Below are positions 33,087-41,087 of a stretch of DNA of 64,000 bases, one piece after another. The stretch comes from Nitratireductor aquimarinus (GTDB lineage Bacteria > Pseudomonadota > Alphaproteobacteria > Rhizobiales > Rhizobiaceae). The notes under the pieces were generated by a model. That model was not told where the DNA came from and did no database searches. It saw only the letters and a program-made list of their open reading frames with translations. Every line of letters begins with the position of its first letter. Positions within the stretch are counted from its first letter, which is position 1. Location: contig NZ_CP177240.1 of the NCBI RefSeq assembly GCF_046773475.1, positions 558,001-622,000 of the forward strand, in the 5' to 3' direction. The position numbers and the translations under genes are program-made.

Positions 33087-34333
33087 GCCGCGCGGTCGCC
33101 ATCGTCGGTTCGGGCCCGTCCGGTTGTTATCTGGCGCAGGCGCTGCTGAAGGCCGAGCCGGATCTCAGGCTCGACCTGATCGATCGCCTTCCCGTTCCCT
33201 ATGGCCTCGTGCGTTATGGCGTGGCGGCCGATCATCAGGGAACAAAGGGCGTTATCCGCCAGTTCGAACGCCTGTTCGAACGTCAGGGCGCTGGCTTCAT
33301 CGGCAATGTCTCAATCGGCGATGATGTGAGCCTTGATGATTTGCGTGCGGCTTATGACGCGGTGGTGCTCGCCGCCGGATTGTCTGCGGATCGCGCGCTT
33401 GATATTCCGGGCGAGGCATTGTCGGGCGTCCACCGCGCGGGTCGCCTTACGCGGGCGCTCTACGAACACCCCGACGCCGAGCCGTTGCCTGAACTGGGCA
33501 GCCGGGTGGTGATCATGGGCAATGGCAATGTCGCCATCGACATTCTGCGCCTGCTTGCAAAGACGCCGGAGGAACTTGCCGGTTCCGATCTGGGCGCAGG
33601 GCCGACCGCGTGGCTGGCCGCTTCCGGTATTGAGGAAATAGAGATTGTCGGCCGTTCGCCGGCAGCCGCCGCGAAGTTCGATCCCGTAATGATCAAGGAA
33701 CTGGCGAAGCTTGAAGGTGTGAGCATCCGCGTTGTTGATGCGGGTGTCGGCGACGACCCGGCTGCGGCGAAGAAGATCGCAGCGCTCGAAGCGATTGACG
33801 GTCATGGTTCCGGCGAGCGTCGCATCACTTTTCGTTTTGGCCTTACCCCGGTCGAGCTTTCCGGTGTCGACGGTCGTCTTCAGGAGGCCCGTTTCGAAGA
33901 CAGGCAGGGCGAGCTCCTTGTCCTGCCATGCAGCGCCTTTATCACCGCGATTGGGTTCGCGGCGCAGGAAGGGCTGCCCCGCGATGCGATGATCGGCGGG
34001 GCTGTGGACCCGGAAGCCGGTGTCATCGATGCTGGCCTTTATGCAACGGGCTGGTTTCGCCGTGGCCCGCAAGGAACCATCCCTGACAACCGCGCTGATG
34101 CGCAGCGTCTGGCAGAGCGCATTCTAACTGACCTGCAGACAAATGACGGATCGGCGGTGAAGCCAGGCTGCAAAGCTTTCCCTGGGTGGGCCGATGCGGT
34201 CGATTATCAGGGCTGGAAACGCATCGACGCAGCCGAAATCGCCGCCGCCCCGCAGAACCGCTGCCGCGCCAAGATCGCTTCGCGGGACGCCATGCTGGCG
34301 CTCGCCTTTCAGAAAAAGGAGCCTCAACAATGA
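33083..34333 (+). CDS. FAD-dependent NADP reductase, adrenodoxin reductase/FprA type
   Basis: A 416-residue flavoprotein. The N-terminus AVAIVGSGPSGCYLAQAL binds FAD; LPVPYGLVRYGVAADHQGTKG is the highly characteristic segment of adrenodoxin reductase-like (FprA) enzymes; VVIMGNGNVAIDILRLL is the NADP-binding motif; TGWFRRGPQGTIPDNRADA is the conserved C-terminal block. The family moves electrons from NADPH to ferredoxins or flavodoxins. It is coupled by ATGA overlaps to both the ALDH and the flavodoxin genes, which makes it the expected reductase of a flavodoxin-based chain for the Rieske oxygenase. Confidence 0.9.
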   Translation: MSRAVAIVGSGPSGCYLAQALLKAEPDLRLDLIDRLPVPYGLVRYGVAADHQGTKGVIRQFERLFERQGAGFIGNVSIGDDVSLDDLRAAYDAVVLAAGLSADRALDIPGEALSGVHRAGRLTRALYEHPDAEPLPELGSRVVIMGNGNVAIDILRLLAKTPEELAGSDLGAGPTAWLAASGIEEIEIVGRSPAAAAKFDPVMIKELAKLEGVSIRVVDAGVGDDPAAAKKIAALEAIDGHGSGERRITFRFGLTPVELSGVDGRLQEARFEDRQGELLVLPCSAFITAIGFAAQEGLPRDAMIGGAVDPEAGVIDAGLYATGWFRRGPQGTIPDNRADAQRLAERILTDLQTNDGSAVKPGCKAFPGWADAVDYQGWKRIDAAEIAAAPQNRCRAKIASRDAMLALAFQKKEPQQ

Positions 34334-34797
34334 ACATTATGCTTCTTTACGGCACCGAGACCGGCAATGCCGAAATGCTGGCCGAGGACATTGTGGGCGA
34401 GCTTTCAGGCGAGCACGATGTCGGTTGCTGCAATCTGTCGGATTTTTCGCCCGAAGCATTCGAGACCGGCCGGCTTTATCTGATTGTCTGTTCATCATAT
34501 GGCGATGGCGAATTGCCGGCTTCGGCGCAGCCCTTTGCCGCCGCTTTGCAGGCATCCACACCGGATCTGGCAGGCGTCCATTTCGGCATTTTCGGTCTGG
34601 GTGACAGCGAATACGAAGAGACTTTCGGCTTCGGCAGCAAGGGGCTTGCGGAACTGTTGGCCTCACAGGGCGCGGTGCAGATCGGCGAGCGCATAACGCA
34701 TGATGCGTCAGGCGGCGATATGGCTGAAGATCTGGCTTTCCCCTGGGCCGCGCAGATCGTGGCGCTGGCCGAGGAAAAAGTCAGCGAGACCGCGTGA
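34330..34797 (+). CDS. Flavodoxin-like protein
   Basis: A 155-residue flavodoxin. The FMN phosphate loop is LYGTETGNAEML (residues 6-17); CSSYGDGELP and GIFGLGDSEYEETFGFG are the two isoalloxazine-binding loops of long-chain-like or CPR-type flavodoxin domains. It is soluble with no reductase domain fused. Its ATG overlaps the stop of the FprA-type reductase and its stop overlaps the pentapeptide gene start. It probably carries electrons from that reductase to the Rieske oxygenase of the same operon, an uncommon arrangement. Confidence 0.9.
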   Translation: MNIMLLYGTETGNAEMLAEDIVGELSGEHDVGCCNLSDFSPEAFETGRLYLIVCSSYGDGELPASAQPFAAALQASTPDLAGVHFGIFGLGDSEYEETFGFGSKGLAELLASQGAVQIGERITHDASGGDMAEDLAFPWAAQIVALAEEKVSETA

Positions 34798-35396
34798 TGA
34801 AGGCGGCCGAGATACGGGCGCTGGTCTGCGCACCCTGGAGGCATGGAGATTGCGTAGACCTTTCCGGTGTCGTCTGCGAGGGCACCCTGGATCTAGCCGG
34901 GCTCGACCTTACGGGTGTGGACTTCACGGGCGCATCTTTTCCTGACGGTATCGATGCGACGGGCACCCGCTTTCTCGGCGTAAGCTGGTTCAGCAATGCG
35001 CGTTTTGGCGGAAAGACCCTTTTCGCACATGCGGTGTTCACCAATGATGCCCGCTTCGATCAGGCGATTTTTGCTGCTGAAGCATGTTTCGAAGGAGCGG
35101 AGTTCCGCGGCATCGCACGGTTTGACAGGGCGGACTTTGCAATGGGAGCGAATTTTCAGCGTGTCGCGTGCTACGGGAATTTTTCGCTGCACGGCGTGTG
35201 GGTGCGGGGAAAGGCGTCTTTCCAAAAGGCCGAGTGGCTGGGCGGATTGTGGTGCGAGGCCGCGCAATTGCCGGAAAACGCAGACTTCGCTGACACGCAG
35301 GTGCATGGTCGCCTTTGGCTGCGCAATGCGCTTGTGGGAAACAGGCGATTGCGGAGCGGCACCTTCCCGCTTTCCTACGGCTACACCTACAATTGA
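34797..35396 (+). CDS. Pentapeptide-repeat protein
   Basis: A 199-residue protein with irregular A(D/N)LXX/A-x-F-type repeats over residues 18-180 (for example LDLAGLDLTGVDFTGASF, ARFDQAIFAAEACFEGAEF, ADFAMGANFQ), expected to form a right-handed quadrilateral beta-helix. No signal peptide or membrane segment. Function unknown; known members include DNA gyrase protection proteins and protein-scaffolding modules. It is the last gene of the catabolic operon, coupled by TGATG to the flavodoxin gene, and its 3' end overlaps the convergent IclR gene by 10 bases. Its consistent placement in the redox part of the operon makes a scaffold role conceivable but unproven. Confidence 0.8.
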   Translation: MKAAEIRALVCAPWRHGDCVDLSGVVCEGTLDLAGLDLTGVDFTGASFPDGIDATGTRFLGVSWFSNARFGGKTLFAHAVFTNDARFDQAIFAAEACFEGAEFRGIARFDRADFAMGANFQRVACYGNFSLHGVWVRGKASFQKAEWLGGLWCEAAQLPENADFADTQVHGRLWLRNALVGNRRLRSGTFPLSYGYTYN

Positions 35397-36205
35397 TCGG
35401 CTGACCAGCCGCGATAACCCAGCGCTTCGGACATGGCGCGTGCGACGGCCTTGAGCTCCTGCTCGATTTTCCCGGCGTGGGGCCCGTCCTCGGCGAAGAC
35501 GCTGGCGTGGCCGGTTACATTGATGGCGCCGACGGCGCGCGCTTGGTGGTCGTGGATGGCAACCGCAGCGGATCCGATCTCAGGTTCGAAGTTCGCGACG
35601 CTCCAGGCGATCCCGCGCGCGCGATCCGCCAGTAGCTGTTTTTCAAGCTCGGCAAGCGTCGTGCGCGTTTTGGTCGTGAAGGATTCCATTGCCTGACCGG
35701 CATAGAGCGAACGAAGCGATGCGATCGGCAGTTCCGCCAGAAGAATGCGGCCGATCGTTGTCGCATGGGCCTGCAATCTTGTGCCTTCGCGCACCGTGCT
35801 GGCGAGGTGGGAATTCGGCGTTTCGCGCGCCAGATACACGATCTCACGCCCCTCCAGAACGCCAAGATGTGCTGACAGGTTAAGCGAATCGACAAGCTGC
35901 TTGAGGAACGGTCGCGCCACCTGAAGGATGCTGCGTTCGTTCAGCGCTTCCGACGCCAGCGCGATCAGTCCGGTACCGAGGCGATAACCACCATCGTCGG
36001 CAATCGGTTCGATGATGCTTTCAGTCTCGAGCGTTGCAAGAAGGCGGATGAGCGTGGTGCGATTTATGTCGAGCGCTTTTGCGGCATTGCTGATGTTGCG
36101 GCACCGATTGCCCGCCGCGATATAACGAAGCAGTGCAATCGCCCTTGTGACGGGAGGAACGACGTAAAGTGGTTCTTTCGTTTCTGTTTTTTGCTCTTCC
36201 GCCAC
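35387..36205 (-). CDS. IclR family transcriptional regulator, probable regulator of the GTTC-GAAC palindrome set
   Basis: A 272-residue IclR protein: the winged helix includes VVPPVTRAIALLRYIA and NISNAAKALDINRTTLIRLLATL; the effector domain includes LNLSAHLGVLEGREIVYLARE, AHATTIGRILLAEL and SAAVAIHDHQARAVGAINVTG. It is convergent with the big plus-strand operon and overlaps its last gene by 10 bases. Its own promoter region (36224-36256) carries two degenerate copies of the palindrome found at 18355, 21555 and 21756, which is the pattern of an autoregulated master regulator. The effector is likely the substrate or an early intermediate. Confidence 0.88.
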   Translation of the reverse strand: MAEEQKTETKEPLYVVPPVTRAIALLRYIAAGNRCRNISNAAKALDINRTTLIRLLATLETESIIEPIADDGGYRLGTGLIALASEALNERSILQVARPFLKQLVDSLNLSAHLGVLEGREIVYLARETPNSHLASTVREGTRLQAHATTIGRILLAELPIASLRSLYAGQAMESFTTKTRTTLAELEKQLLADRARGIAWSVANFEPEIGSAAVAIHDHQARAVGAINVTGHASVFAEDGPHAGKIEQELKAVARAMSEALGYRGWSADQL

Positions 36206-36223
36206 GAACGGCCCCGCTGAATT

Positions 36224-36256
36224 GCTCTTATTTGGCCGCGTTTATCATATTTGAAC
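36224..36256. promoter_or_regulatory. Two degenerate GTTC-6N-GAAC sites before the IclR gene
   Basis: GCTCTTATTTGGCC at 36224-36237 (11 of 14 matches to site 3) and TATCATATTTGAAC at 36243-36256 (12 of 14 matches to the reverse complement of site 1). They lie 19-51 bases upstream of the regulator start and suggest weak autoregulation. Confidence 0.55.
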
Positions 36257-36450
36257 AGCATGCAGTAGATGGCTGTGCCGATAACTTGGCAAACAGCGGT
36301 TTCTGTCACACTTATGGTGCACAGCAGGGATCCATTCAGTATACAACGACTGCACAGCGTAACGACGGCTTTTGACGGGGCCGTGGAAAGTCGCGAAAGG
36401 GAAGACCTCTGGATCCCCGGTGCTTGCGAAGGAAGAGAAAATTCCTTGCC

Positions 36451-36476
36451 CCCGGAGCCGCTTTGCGGGCTCCGGG
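36451..36476 (-). terminator. Terminator of the BigR/SulP operon
   Basis: A 9-bp stem (CCCGGAGCC at 36451-36459, GGCTCCGGG at 36468-36476) with an 8-base loop, 9 bases after the SulP stop. On the minus strand it is followed by GCAAGGAATTTTC, a modest U-rich tail. Confidence 0.65.
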
Positions 36477-36484
36477 CGCGGGCG

Positions 36485-38233
36485 TCAGGCGTCGATGGTC
36501 GCTCTTTCCATTACAGGTTGACGGGGTTCCCTGAGCGCCGAAACCGCTTCGTGCTGGCTGAGGAAGACCCTGCCGTTGAGATGTTTCAGGAATTCAGTGT
36601 CCCCGAGGCGGTCCATGACCGGCCCTTTGACCTCCGACAGGTGAAAGCCGAGGTCGGCATCGGCGAGGCGACGGTTGATCTCTTCGAGGCTTTCCAGCGC
36701 CGATGCATCGATCGCGTTAACAGCCGAACACATCAGGATCACGTGCTTGAGGTCCGGCCGGGCGGCCACGTGCTTGGCGATCGTGTCTTCAAGGTAGCGC
36801 GAATTGGCAAAGTACAGGCTTTCATCGACGCGGATCGACAGGATTTCCGGGCTGGTGAGGACGGAATGCCGTTCGATGTTGCGGTAGTGCTCGGTGCCGG
36901 GCACCTGGCCGATGATGGCCGTGTGTGGCTTGCTGGTCCGGTAAAGGTGCAGCAGCAGCGACAGCAGGACACCGGCAACGATGCCGAGTTCGACGCCCCA
37001 GCCAAGCGTGACGAGGATGGTGGCGGCCATGGCTGCGAAGTCGGATCTGGAATAGGCGAAGACCCGGCGCACCGCTCCGAAATCCACCAGCGAGAGCACG
37101 GCAACGATGATCGTTGCGGCAAGCGTCGCCTGCGGCAGGCTGGCGAGCAGCGGGGTGAGGAACAAAGCTGCGAGCGCGATCCCGACAGCGGTGAAAACGC
37201 CTGCGGCAGGGGTCTGTGCGCCGGCGTCGAAATTGACCACGGAGCGCGCAAAGCCGCCGGTCACGGGATAGCCGGATGAAAGACCGGCAGCAATGTTGGC
37301 GGCACCCAGTCCGATCAGCTCCTGATCGGGATTGATGCGCTGCCGCCGCTTGGCCGCAAGGGTCTGCCCCACGGAAACGGATTCGACAAAGCCGACCACC
37401 GAAATGAGGAAGGCAGGTACGAGAAGCGTCGACAGGAGATCGAGCGAGAGAGCAGGTGCGCCGAAGGCTGGCAGGCCCTGCGGTATCGCGCCAACCAGCG
37501 CGACGCCGCGCGTACCCAGATCGAGGGCGGTAGCCAGTGCAACCGTTGCTGCAACCGCGAGGATCGGAGCTGCTTTCGCCACCATGTCTGCGGCGCGCGC
37601 AGGGATGCCCGCGGCGACCAGCAGGGGCTTTAGATATTTGCGGGCGAAATACAGGAAGGCCAGAACGCTGACGCCGATGGCGAGCGTGACCGGATTGATG
37701 GCGGTGAACTGACCGGACAGCGATCCGAGGATTTCTGGAAGCGTGCCGCCGCCACCCGATACGCCGAGGATGTGGCGAAGCTGTCCGGCAGCGATCAGCA
37801 GGCCCGATGCGGTGATGAAGCCCGATATCACCGGATGTGACAGGAAATTGGCGAGGAAGCCGAGCCTGAAAATGCCCATGATGATGAGCATGCCACCGGA
37901 CAGCAGCGCCAGCGCGATTGCTGCGGTGAGATAGTCCAGCGTGCCCTGCGCTGCAATCTGCCCGACGGCCGAGGCGGTCATCAGCGAGACGACGGCGACG
38001 GGGCCGACAGCGAGTGTGCGGCTGGTGCCGAATATCGCATAGGCCACCAGAGGCAGGATCGAGGCGTAGAGGCCGACTTCTGCCGGCAGGCCGGCCAGCA
38101 TGGCGTAGGCGAGTGATTGCGGGATCAGCATGATCGTGACGATGACCGCAGCCAGAAGGTCGCTGGTCAGCACCGTTCCGTCATAGTCCCTGATCCATTG
38201 GAGAAACGGAAAATATCGAGATGCTTTGGTCAT
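36485..38233 (-). CDS. SulP family inorganic anion transporter with STAS domain
   Basis: A 582-residue inner-membrane protein. About 10-12 hydrophobic helices fill the first 400 residues, starting with the SulP signature region LIPQSLAYAMLAGLPAEVGLYAS. The C-terminal STAS domain includes ILSIRVDESLYFANSRYLED and LMCSAVNAIDASALESLEEI. SulP proteins move sulfate, bicarbonate or related anions; in BigR-controlled operons the job is thought to be export or import of oxidised sulfur. The start at 38233 lacks a clear ribosome binding site; an ATG at 38269 would add 12 residues. Last gene of the operon, 75 bases after the DUF442 gene. Confidence 0.88.
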   Translation of the reverse strand: MTKASRYFPFLQWIRDYDGTVLTSDLLAAVIVTIMLIPQSLAYAMLAGLPAEVGLYASILPLVAYAIFGTSRTLAVGPVAVVSLMTASAVGQIAAQGTLDYLTAAIALALLSGGMLIIMGIFRLGFLANFLSHPVISGFITASGLLIAAGQLRHILGVSGGGGTLPEILGSLSGQFTAINPVTLAIGVSVLAFLYFARKYLKPLLVAAGIPARAADMVAKAAPILAVAATVALATALDLGTRGVALVGAIPQGLPAFGAPALSLDLLSTLLVPAFLISVVGFVESVSVGQTLAAKRRQRINPDQELIGLGAANIAAGLSSGYPVTGGFARSVVNFDAGAQTPAAGVFTAVGIALAALFLTPLLASLPQATLAATIIVAVLSLVDFGAVRRVFAYSRSDFAAMAATILVTLGWGVELGIVAGVLLSLLLHLYRTSKPHTAIIGQVPGTEHYRNIERHSVLTSPEILSIRVDESLYFANSRYLEDTIAKHVAARPDLKHVILMCSAVNAIDASALESLEEINRRLADADLGFHLSEVKGPVMDRLGDTEFLKHLNGRVFLSQHEAVSALREPRQPVMERATIDA

Positions 38234-38308
38234 GATCGGTCTGTCACGCGAATAAGGGGTGGACGCCATCGCGTCCGGCGCGATGGCGTGGGGTCGGTTA
38301 CCGGCAGA

Positions 38309-38671
38309 TCACTGCCTGATGGATGAGTAGAGCACGGCGGCCCGTGCGCCGGATCGGCAATATCCCAGAACCGGCCCGTCGAAGGCTTTCATAGCTTCCT
38401 TGAAGCGGTCGGCCTGTGCCGCCGACGGCGCTCCCGTGACCGGGACATGGACGGCTTTCATGCCGTGGTTCTCCGCCTCGCAGGCAATGACCGCGAATGC
38501 GGGCTGACCCGGCTCTTCATTGTCGGGCCGCGCGCAGAGAATGGCGACATAGCCTTCCTGCGCCAGTTGAGCGATGTCTTCGGGCCGAACCTGCCCGGCG
38601 GTCGCGAAACGTTCGTCGATCTTCCGGACGTTCGTTTTCCCGGATTTCCGGAAAAGACTAAAGGGCCACAT
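38309..38671 (-). CDS. DUF442/TIGR01244 family sulfur transferase
   Basis: A 120-residue phosphatase-fold protein. Segments NVRKIDERFATAGQVRPEDI and GYVAILCARPDNEEPGQP are typical, and the active-site loop YCRSGARA has the Cys-x5-Arg form. In Xylella and some rhizobia this domain is fused to the Blh persulfide dioxygenase; here the two are separate genes. It probably transfers sulfur between persulfide and sulfite/thiosulfate (rhodanese-like chemistry). Start at 38671, 2 bases after the previous stop. Confidence 0.85.
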   Translation of the reverse strand: MWPFSLFRKSGKTNVRKIDERFATAGQVRPEDIAQLAQEGYVAILCARPDNEEPGQPAFAVIACEAENHGMKAVHVPVTGAPSAAQADRFKEAMKAFDGPVLGYCRSGARAAVLYSSIRQ

Positions 38672-38673
38672 TT

Positions 38674-39117
38674 TCAGACCGCCTTTCCGGCTGCGCGTGC
38701 GGCCATGGTGTGCCGGGCAATTCTGGCAAGCGCGATGCCGGCGACCATCGAGCCGACGAATACCCAGGCATCGGAATAGCCCAGCCCCAGCGCCGGGATT
38801 GCGCCGCCCGGGCAAAAGCCGGTGATGCCCCAGCCGATGCCGAACACAGCCGAGCCTGCGAGAAGCGGCAGATCGATATCCCGGCGCGTCGGCAGGTGGA
38901 ACAGCCGGTCAAAGACCGGTGCTTTGCGCTTCAGGACAAATGTGTATCCGATGGCGGTAACCACGAGGGCGCCGCCCATGACGAAGGCGAGGGAAGGATC
39001 CCAGCTTCCGGCAATATCGAAGAAGTTCAGCACCTTTGCCGGATTTGCCATGCCGGAGAGTGCAATGCCGGCCCCGAAGATCAGGCCAATGACGAGAGCG
39101 GAGAAGATCCGGGTCAT
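38674..39117 (-). CDS. YeeE/YedE (TsuA-type) membrane protein, second half
   Basis: A 147-residue membrane protein with about four helices. It contains GIALSGMANPAKVLNFFDIAG and the conserved cysteine-containing loop GFCPGGAIPALGLG. It corresponds to the C-terminal half of fused YeeE/TsuA thiosulfate transporters. It starts 1 base inside the stop of the partner half gene, so both are probably made together and form one transporter for thiosulfate or another sulfur species. Confidence 0.88.
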   Translation of the reverse strand: MTRIFSALVIGLIFGAGIALSGMANPAKVLNFFDIAGSWDPSLAFVMGGALVVTAIGYTFVLKRKAPVFDRLFHLPTRRDIDLPLLAGSAVFGIGWGITGFCPGGAIPALGLGYSDAWVFVGSMVAGIALARIARHTMAARAAGKAV

Positions 39118-39545
39118 TAAAGACCTCCGATGACGTGACGGATGACAAAGACGGTGATGGCGGTCGACGCCATGAATGTGAGCGTTGCGACGATCGAGCG
39201 AGGCGAAACACGCGCCATGCCGCAGACACCATGGCCGGAGGTGCAGCCCGAACCGAAATAAGCGCCGGCACCCGCAATCAGCCCGCCGACGATGAGCCAG
39301 GGCGCAGGGGTGGGGCTTTCAAAGGGAATGGTGTAGCCCGTCAGGCCCACGATCAATGCCGGTGCGCCGATGGCTCCGACAATGAATGCCGCGCGCCAGC
39401 CCCAGTCGCTTGAAAGGGGTGGGATGAGAGCGGAGAGGATTCCGGTCATGCCGGCTATGCGGCCGTGGAAAGCCATCAGCAGCACTGCGGCAAGGCCGAT
39501 CAGGCTGCCGCCCAGCAGCGAGAGCCACGGGGTGAATTCAGTCAT
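39117..39545 (-). CDS. YeeE/YedE (TsuA-type) membrane protein, first half
   Basis: A 142-residue membrane protein with about four helices. The N-terminal pore segment LMAFHGRIAGMTGIL and the cysteine motif FGSGCTSGHGVCGMAR are the hallmarks of YeeE/YedE proteins. Split into two short genes with its partner at 38674, as is common in BigR operons of Rhizobiales. Lies 151 bases downstream of the Blh gene; that gap contains no recognisable gene. Confidence 0.88.
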   Translation of the reverse strand: MTEFTPWLSLLGGSLIGLAAVLLMAFHGRIAGMTGILSALIPPLSSDWGWRAAFIVGAIGAPALIVGLTGYTIPFESPTPAPWLIVGGLIAGAGAYFGSGCTSGHGVCGMARVSPRSIVATLTFMASTAITVFVIRHVIGGL

Positions 39546-39696
39546 TTATTCTAGGTCCTTGATGTCGACGGTTTGAGGAGTGCTCAGGCCGGGGGAAGTG
39601 GTGGGCGGTTCCAGGTGGTGTGCTTCTCCGGGAAGGCGGCCGTTCCGCCCCCTTTCCCTTTTGTCGCTGGGCTCCACCCAGAACTGCAATCCTCCA

Positions 39697-40581
39697 TCAG
39701 TCGTCCCAGGCGGCACCTTCCAGCAGGTTCATCGGAATCTTGAGATAGCGCTGTCCGTTCTTCTCGGGTTCCGGCAGCCGTCCGGCATTGGTGTTGATCT
39801 GCAGGGCGTGCAGGATCAACTTCGGCATGGAAAGCGTCTTGTCGCGCGCGTCCCGTGCGGTGACGAACTCCGATTCAGTCTTGTAGACCGACATATGGAT
39901 GTTCTTCGCCTTCTGCTCGGCCACGGTCGATTCCCACATGGGCTCTCGCCCGCCCGGCTGATAGTCGTGGCCGGTGAAGATGCGCGTTTCGTCGGGCAGG
40001 GCCAGAATATCCTGAATGGACTTCCAGAGTTCTGTCGCGCTGCCGCCGGGAAAGTCCGCGCGGGCCGTGCCGCCATCAGGCATGAACAGTGTGTCGTGAA
40101 CAAAAGCGGCGTCACCGATCACATACGTGATCGAAGCGAGCGTATGGCCGGGTGAGAACATCACCTTTGCAGGGATGTTGCCGATCTTGAAGGTCTCGCC
40201 ATCGGCGAAGAGCTTGTCCCACTGCGAGCCGTCTGCCGGGAAATCGGGCCAGTTGTAAAACCCCTTCCACAGCTTCTGGACCTCTGTCACCTTCTCACCG
40301 ATTGCGGTCGGCGCTCCGGTTTTGTCCCTGAGATAGGCAGCGGCAGAAAAGTGGTCGGCGTGCGGATGCGTGTCGAGAATCCACTCGATCTCATAGCCCT
40401 TGCTGGCAATGAAGTTGAGAATGTTGTCGGCATGTGTGGTCGCTGTCGCTGCCGACTTCTCGTCATAGTCGAGAACAGGGTCGATGATGGCGCATTTGCC
40501 GGTTTCAGGATCGGCGACGACATACTGGATCGACCAGGTGCGCGGATCAAAAAAGCCGGTAACTTCGGGCTTGGCTGTCAT
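39697..40581 (-). CDS. Persulfide dioxygenase, Blh/ETHE1-type metallo-beta-lactamase fold
   Basis: A 294-residue MBL-fold enzyme. It has the metal motif DTHPHADHFSAA (HxHxDH, with the first two His and Asp/His), SPGHTLAS and HDTLFMPDGGTARADFPGG, the last being specific to ETHE1/Blh persulfide dioxygenases, and GHDYQPGGR near residue 205. The family oxidises glutathione persulfide to sulfite with one Fe(II). The ATG at 40581 has GAGG 8 bases upstream; upstream-extended readings lack homology. It is the first gene after bigR and the detoxification core of the operon. Confidence 0.92.
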   Translation of the reverse strand: MTAKPEVTGFFDPRTWSIQYVVADPETGKCAIIDPVLDYDEKSAATATTHADNILNFIASKGYEIEWILDTHPHADHFSAAAYLRDKTGAPTAIGEKVTEVQKLWKGFYNWPDFPADGSQWDKLFADGETFKIGNIPAKVMFSPGHTLASITYVIGDAAFVHDTLFMPDGGTARADFPGGSATELWKSIQDILALPDETRIFTGHDYQPGGREPMWESTVAEQKAKNIHMSVYKTESEFVTARDARDKTLSMPKLILHALQINTNAGRLPEPEKNGQRYLKIPMNLLEGAAWDD

Positions 40582-40737
40582 GGAAACGTCCTCTTGTTCA
40601 TTGTCATGATCGACAGGCGGCTGACAGTCGAATGATGCTGTCTGCGTTTCTGTGCGGATGTTGTCTTGTGGTTGATTTGTGCGCTGACGATGAGCGGCGC
40701 TGGTTGGGCTGGTTGGCACGCTTCAGGCGGCGGGTGA

Positions 40738-41058
40738 TCAGGTGTCGGCTGAGCAGTAGTGATTGTAGAGCACGCCCACCACCTCACGCGCGATGTCGAC
40801 CTCGATGTGGTACCAGATGGTCTGACCGTCGCGGCGGCCGGCAATGATGCCGTCCCGACGCAGCAGCGCCAGATGCTGCGAAACCGTGGAATCGCGAATG
40901 CCGAGGAACTCCGCGAGTTGCCCAACGGATTTCTCACCGTCGTTCAGGCTGCAAAGGATCAAAAGGCGGTGCGGGTTCGACAGCGCCTTCATCAGCTCGC
41001 TCGCCTGGTCTACGGCGGTGCGCATTTCATCCGGGTTGATGGCAGTTTTAATATTCAT
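40738..41058 (-). CDS. bigR: BigR-type ArsR family persulfide-responsive repressor
   Basis: A 106-residue winged-helix ArsR protein. DNA-reading segment SVGQLAEFLGIRDSTVSQHLALLRR. C36 (LLILCSL) and C102 (HYCSADT) are 66 residues apart, the same spacing as the persulfide-sensing pair I recall for Xylella BigR (C42/C108). Oxidation to a disulfide or tetrasulfide would release DNA. The gene starts 8 bases from the operator at 41066-41087, so it is autoregulated, and it controls the persulfide dioxygenase, YeeE pair, DUF442 and SulP genes on the same strand. Confidence 0.92.
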   Translation of the reverse strand: MNIKTAINPDEMRTAVDQASELMKALSNPHRLLILCSLNDGEKSVGQLAEFLGIRDSTVSQHLALLRRDGIIAGRRDGQTIWYHIEVDIAREVVGVLYNHYCSADT

Positions 41059-41065
41059 GAATTCG

Positions 41066-41087
41066 TATATACGTTAATGCGTATATA
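41066..41087. promoter_or_regulatory. BigR operator
   Basis: An AT-rich palindrome with 8-base perfect arms (TATATACG at 41066-41073 and CGTATATA at 41080-41087) and a 6-base spacer, immediately upstream of bigR. Shape and base content match known BigR boxes. Confidence 0.88.

Larger units (their letters stand above)
36206..36484. other. Intergenic region with regulator promoter and SulP terminator
   Basis: 279 bases. The left part is the control region of the IclR gene. The right part holds a hairpin that ends the SulP operon. No protein-like frame was found between. Confidence 0.6.
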
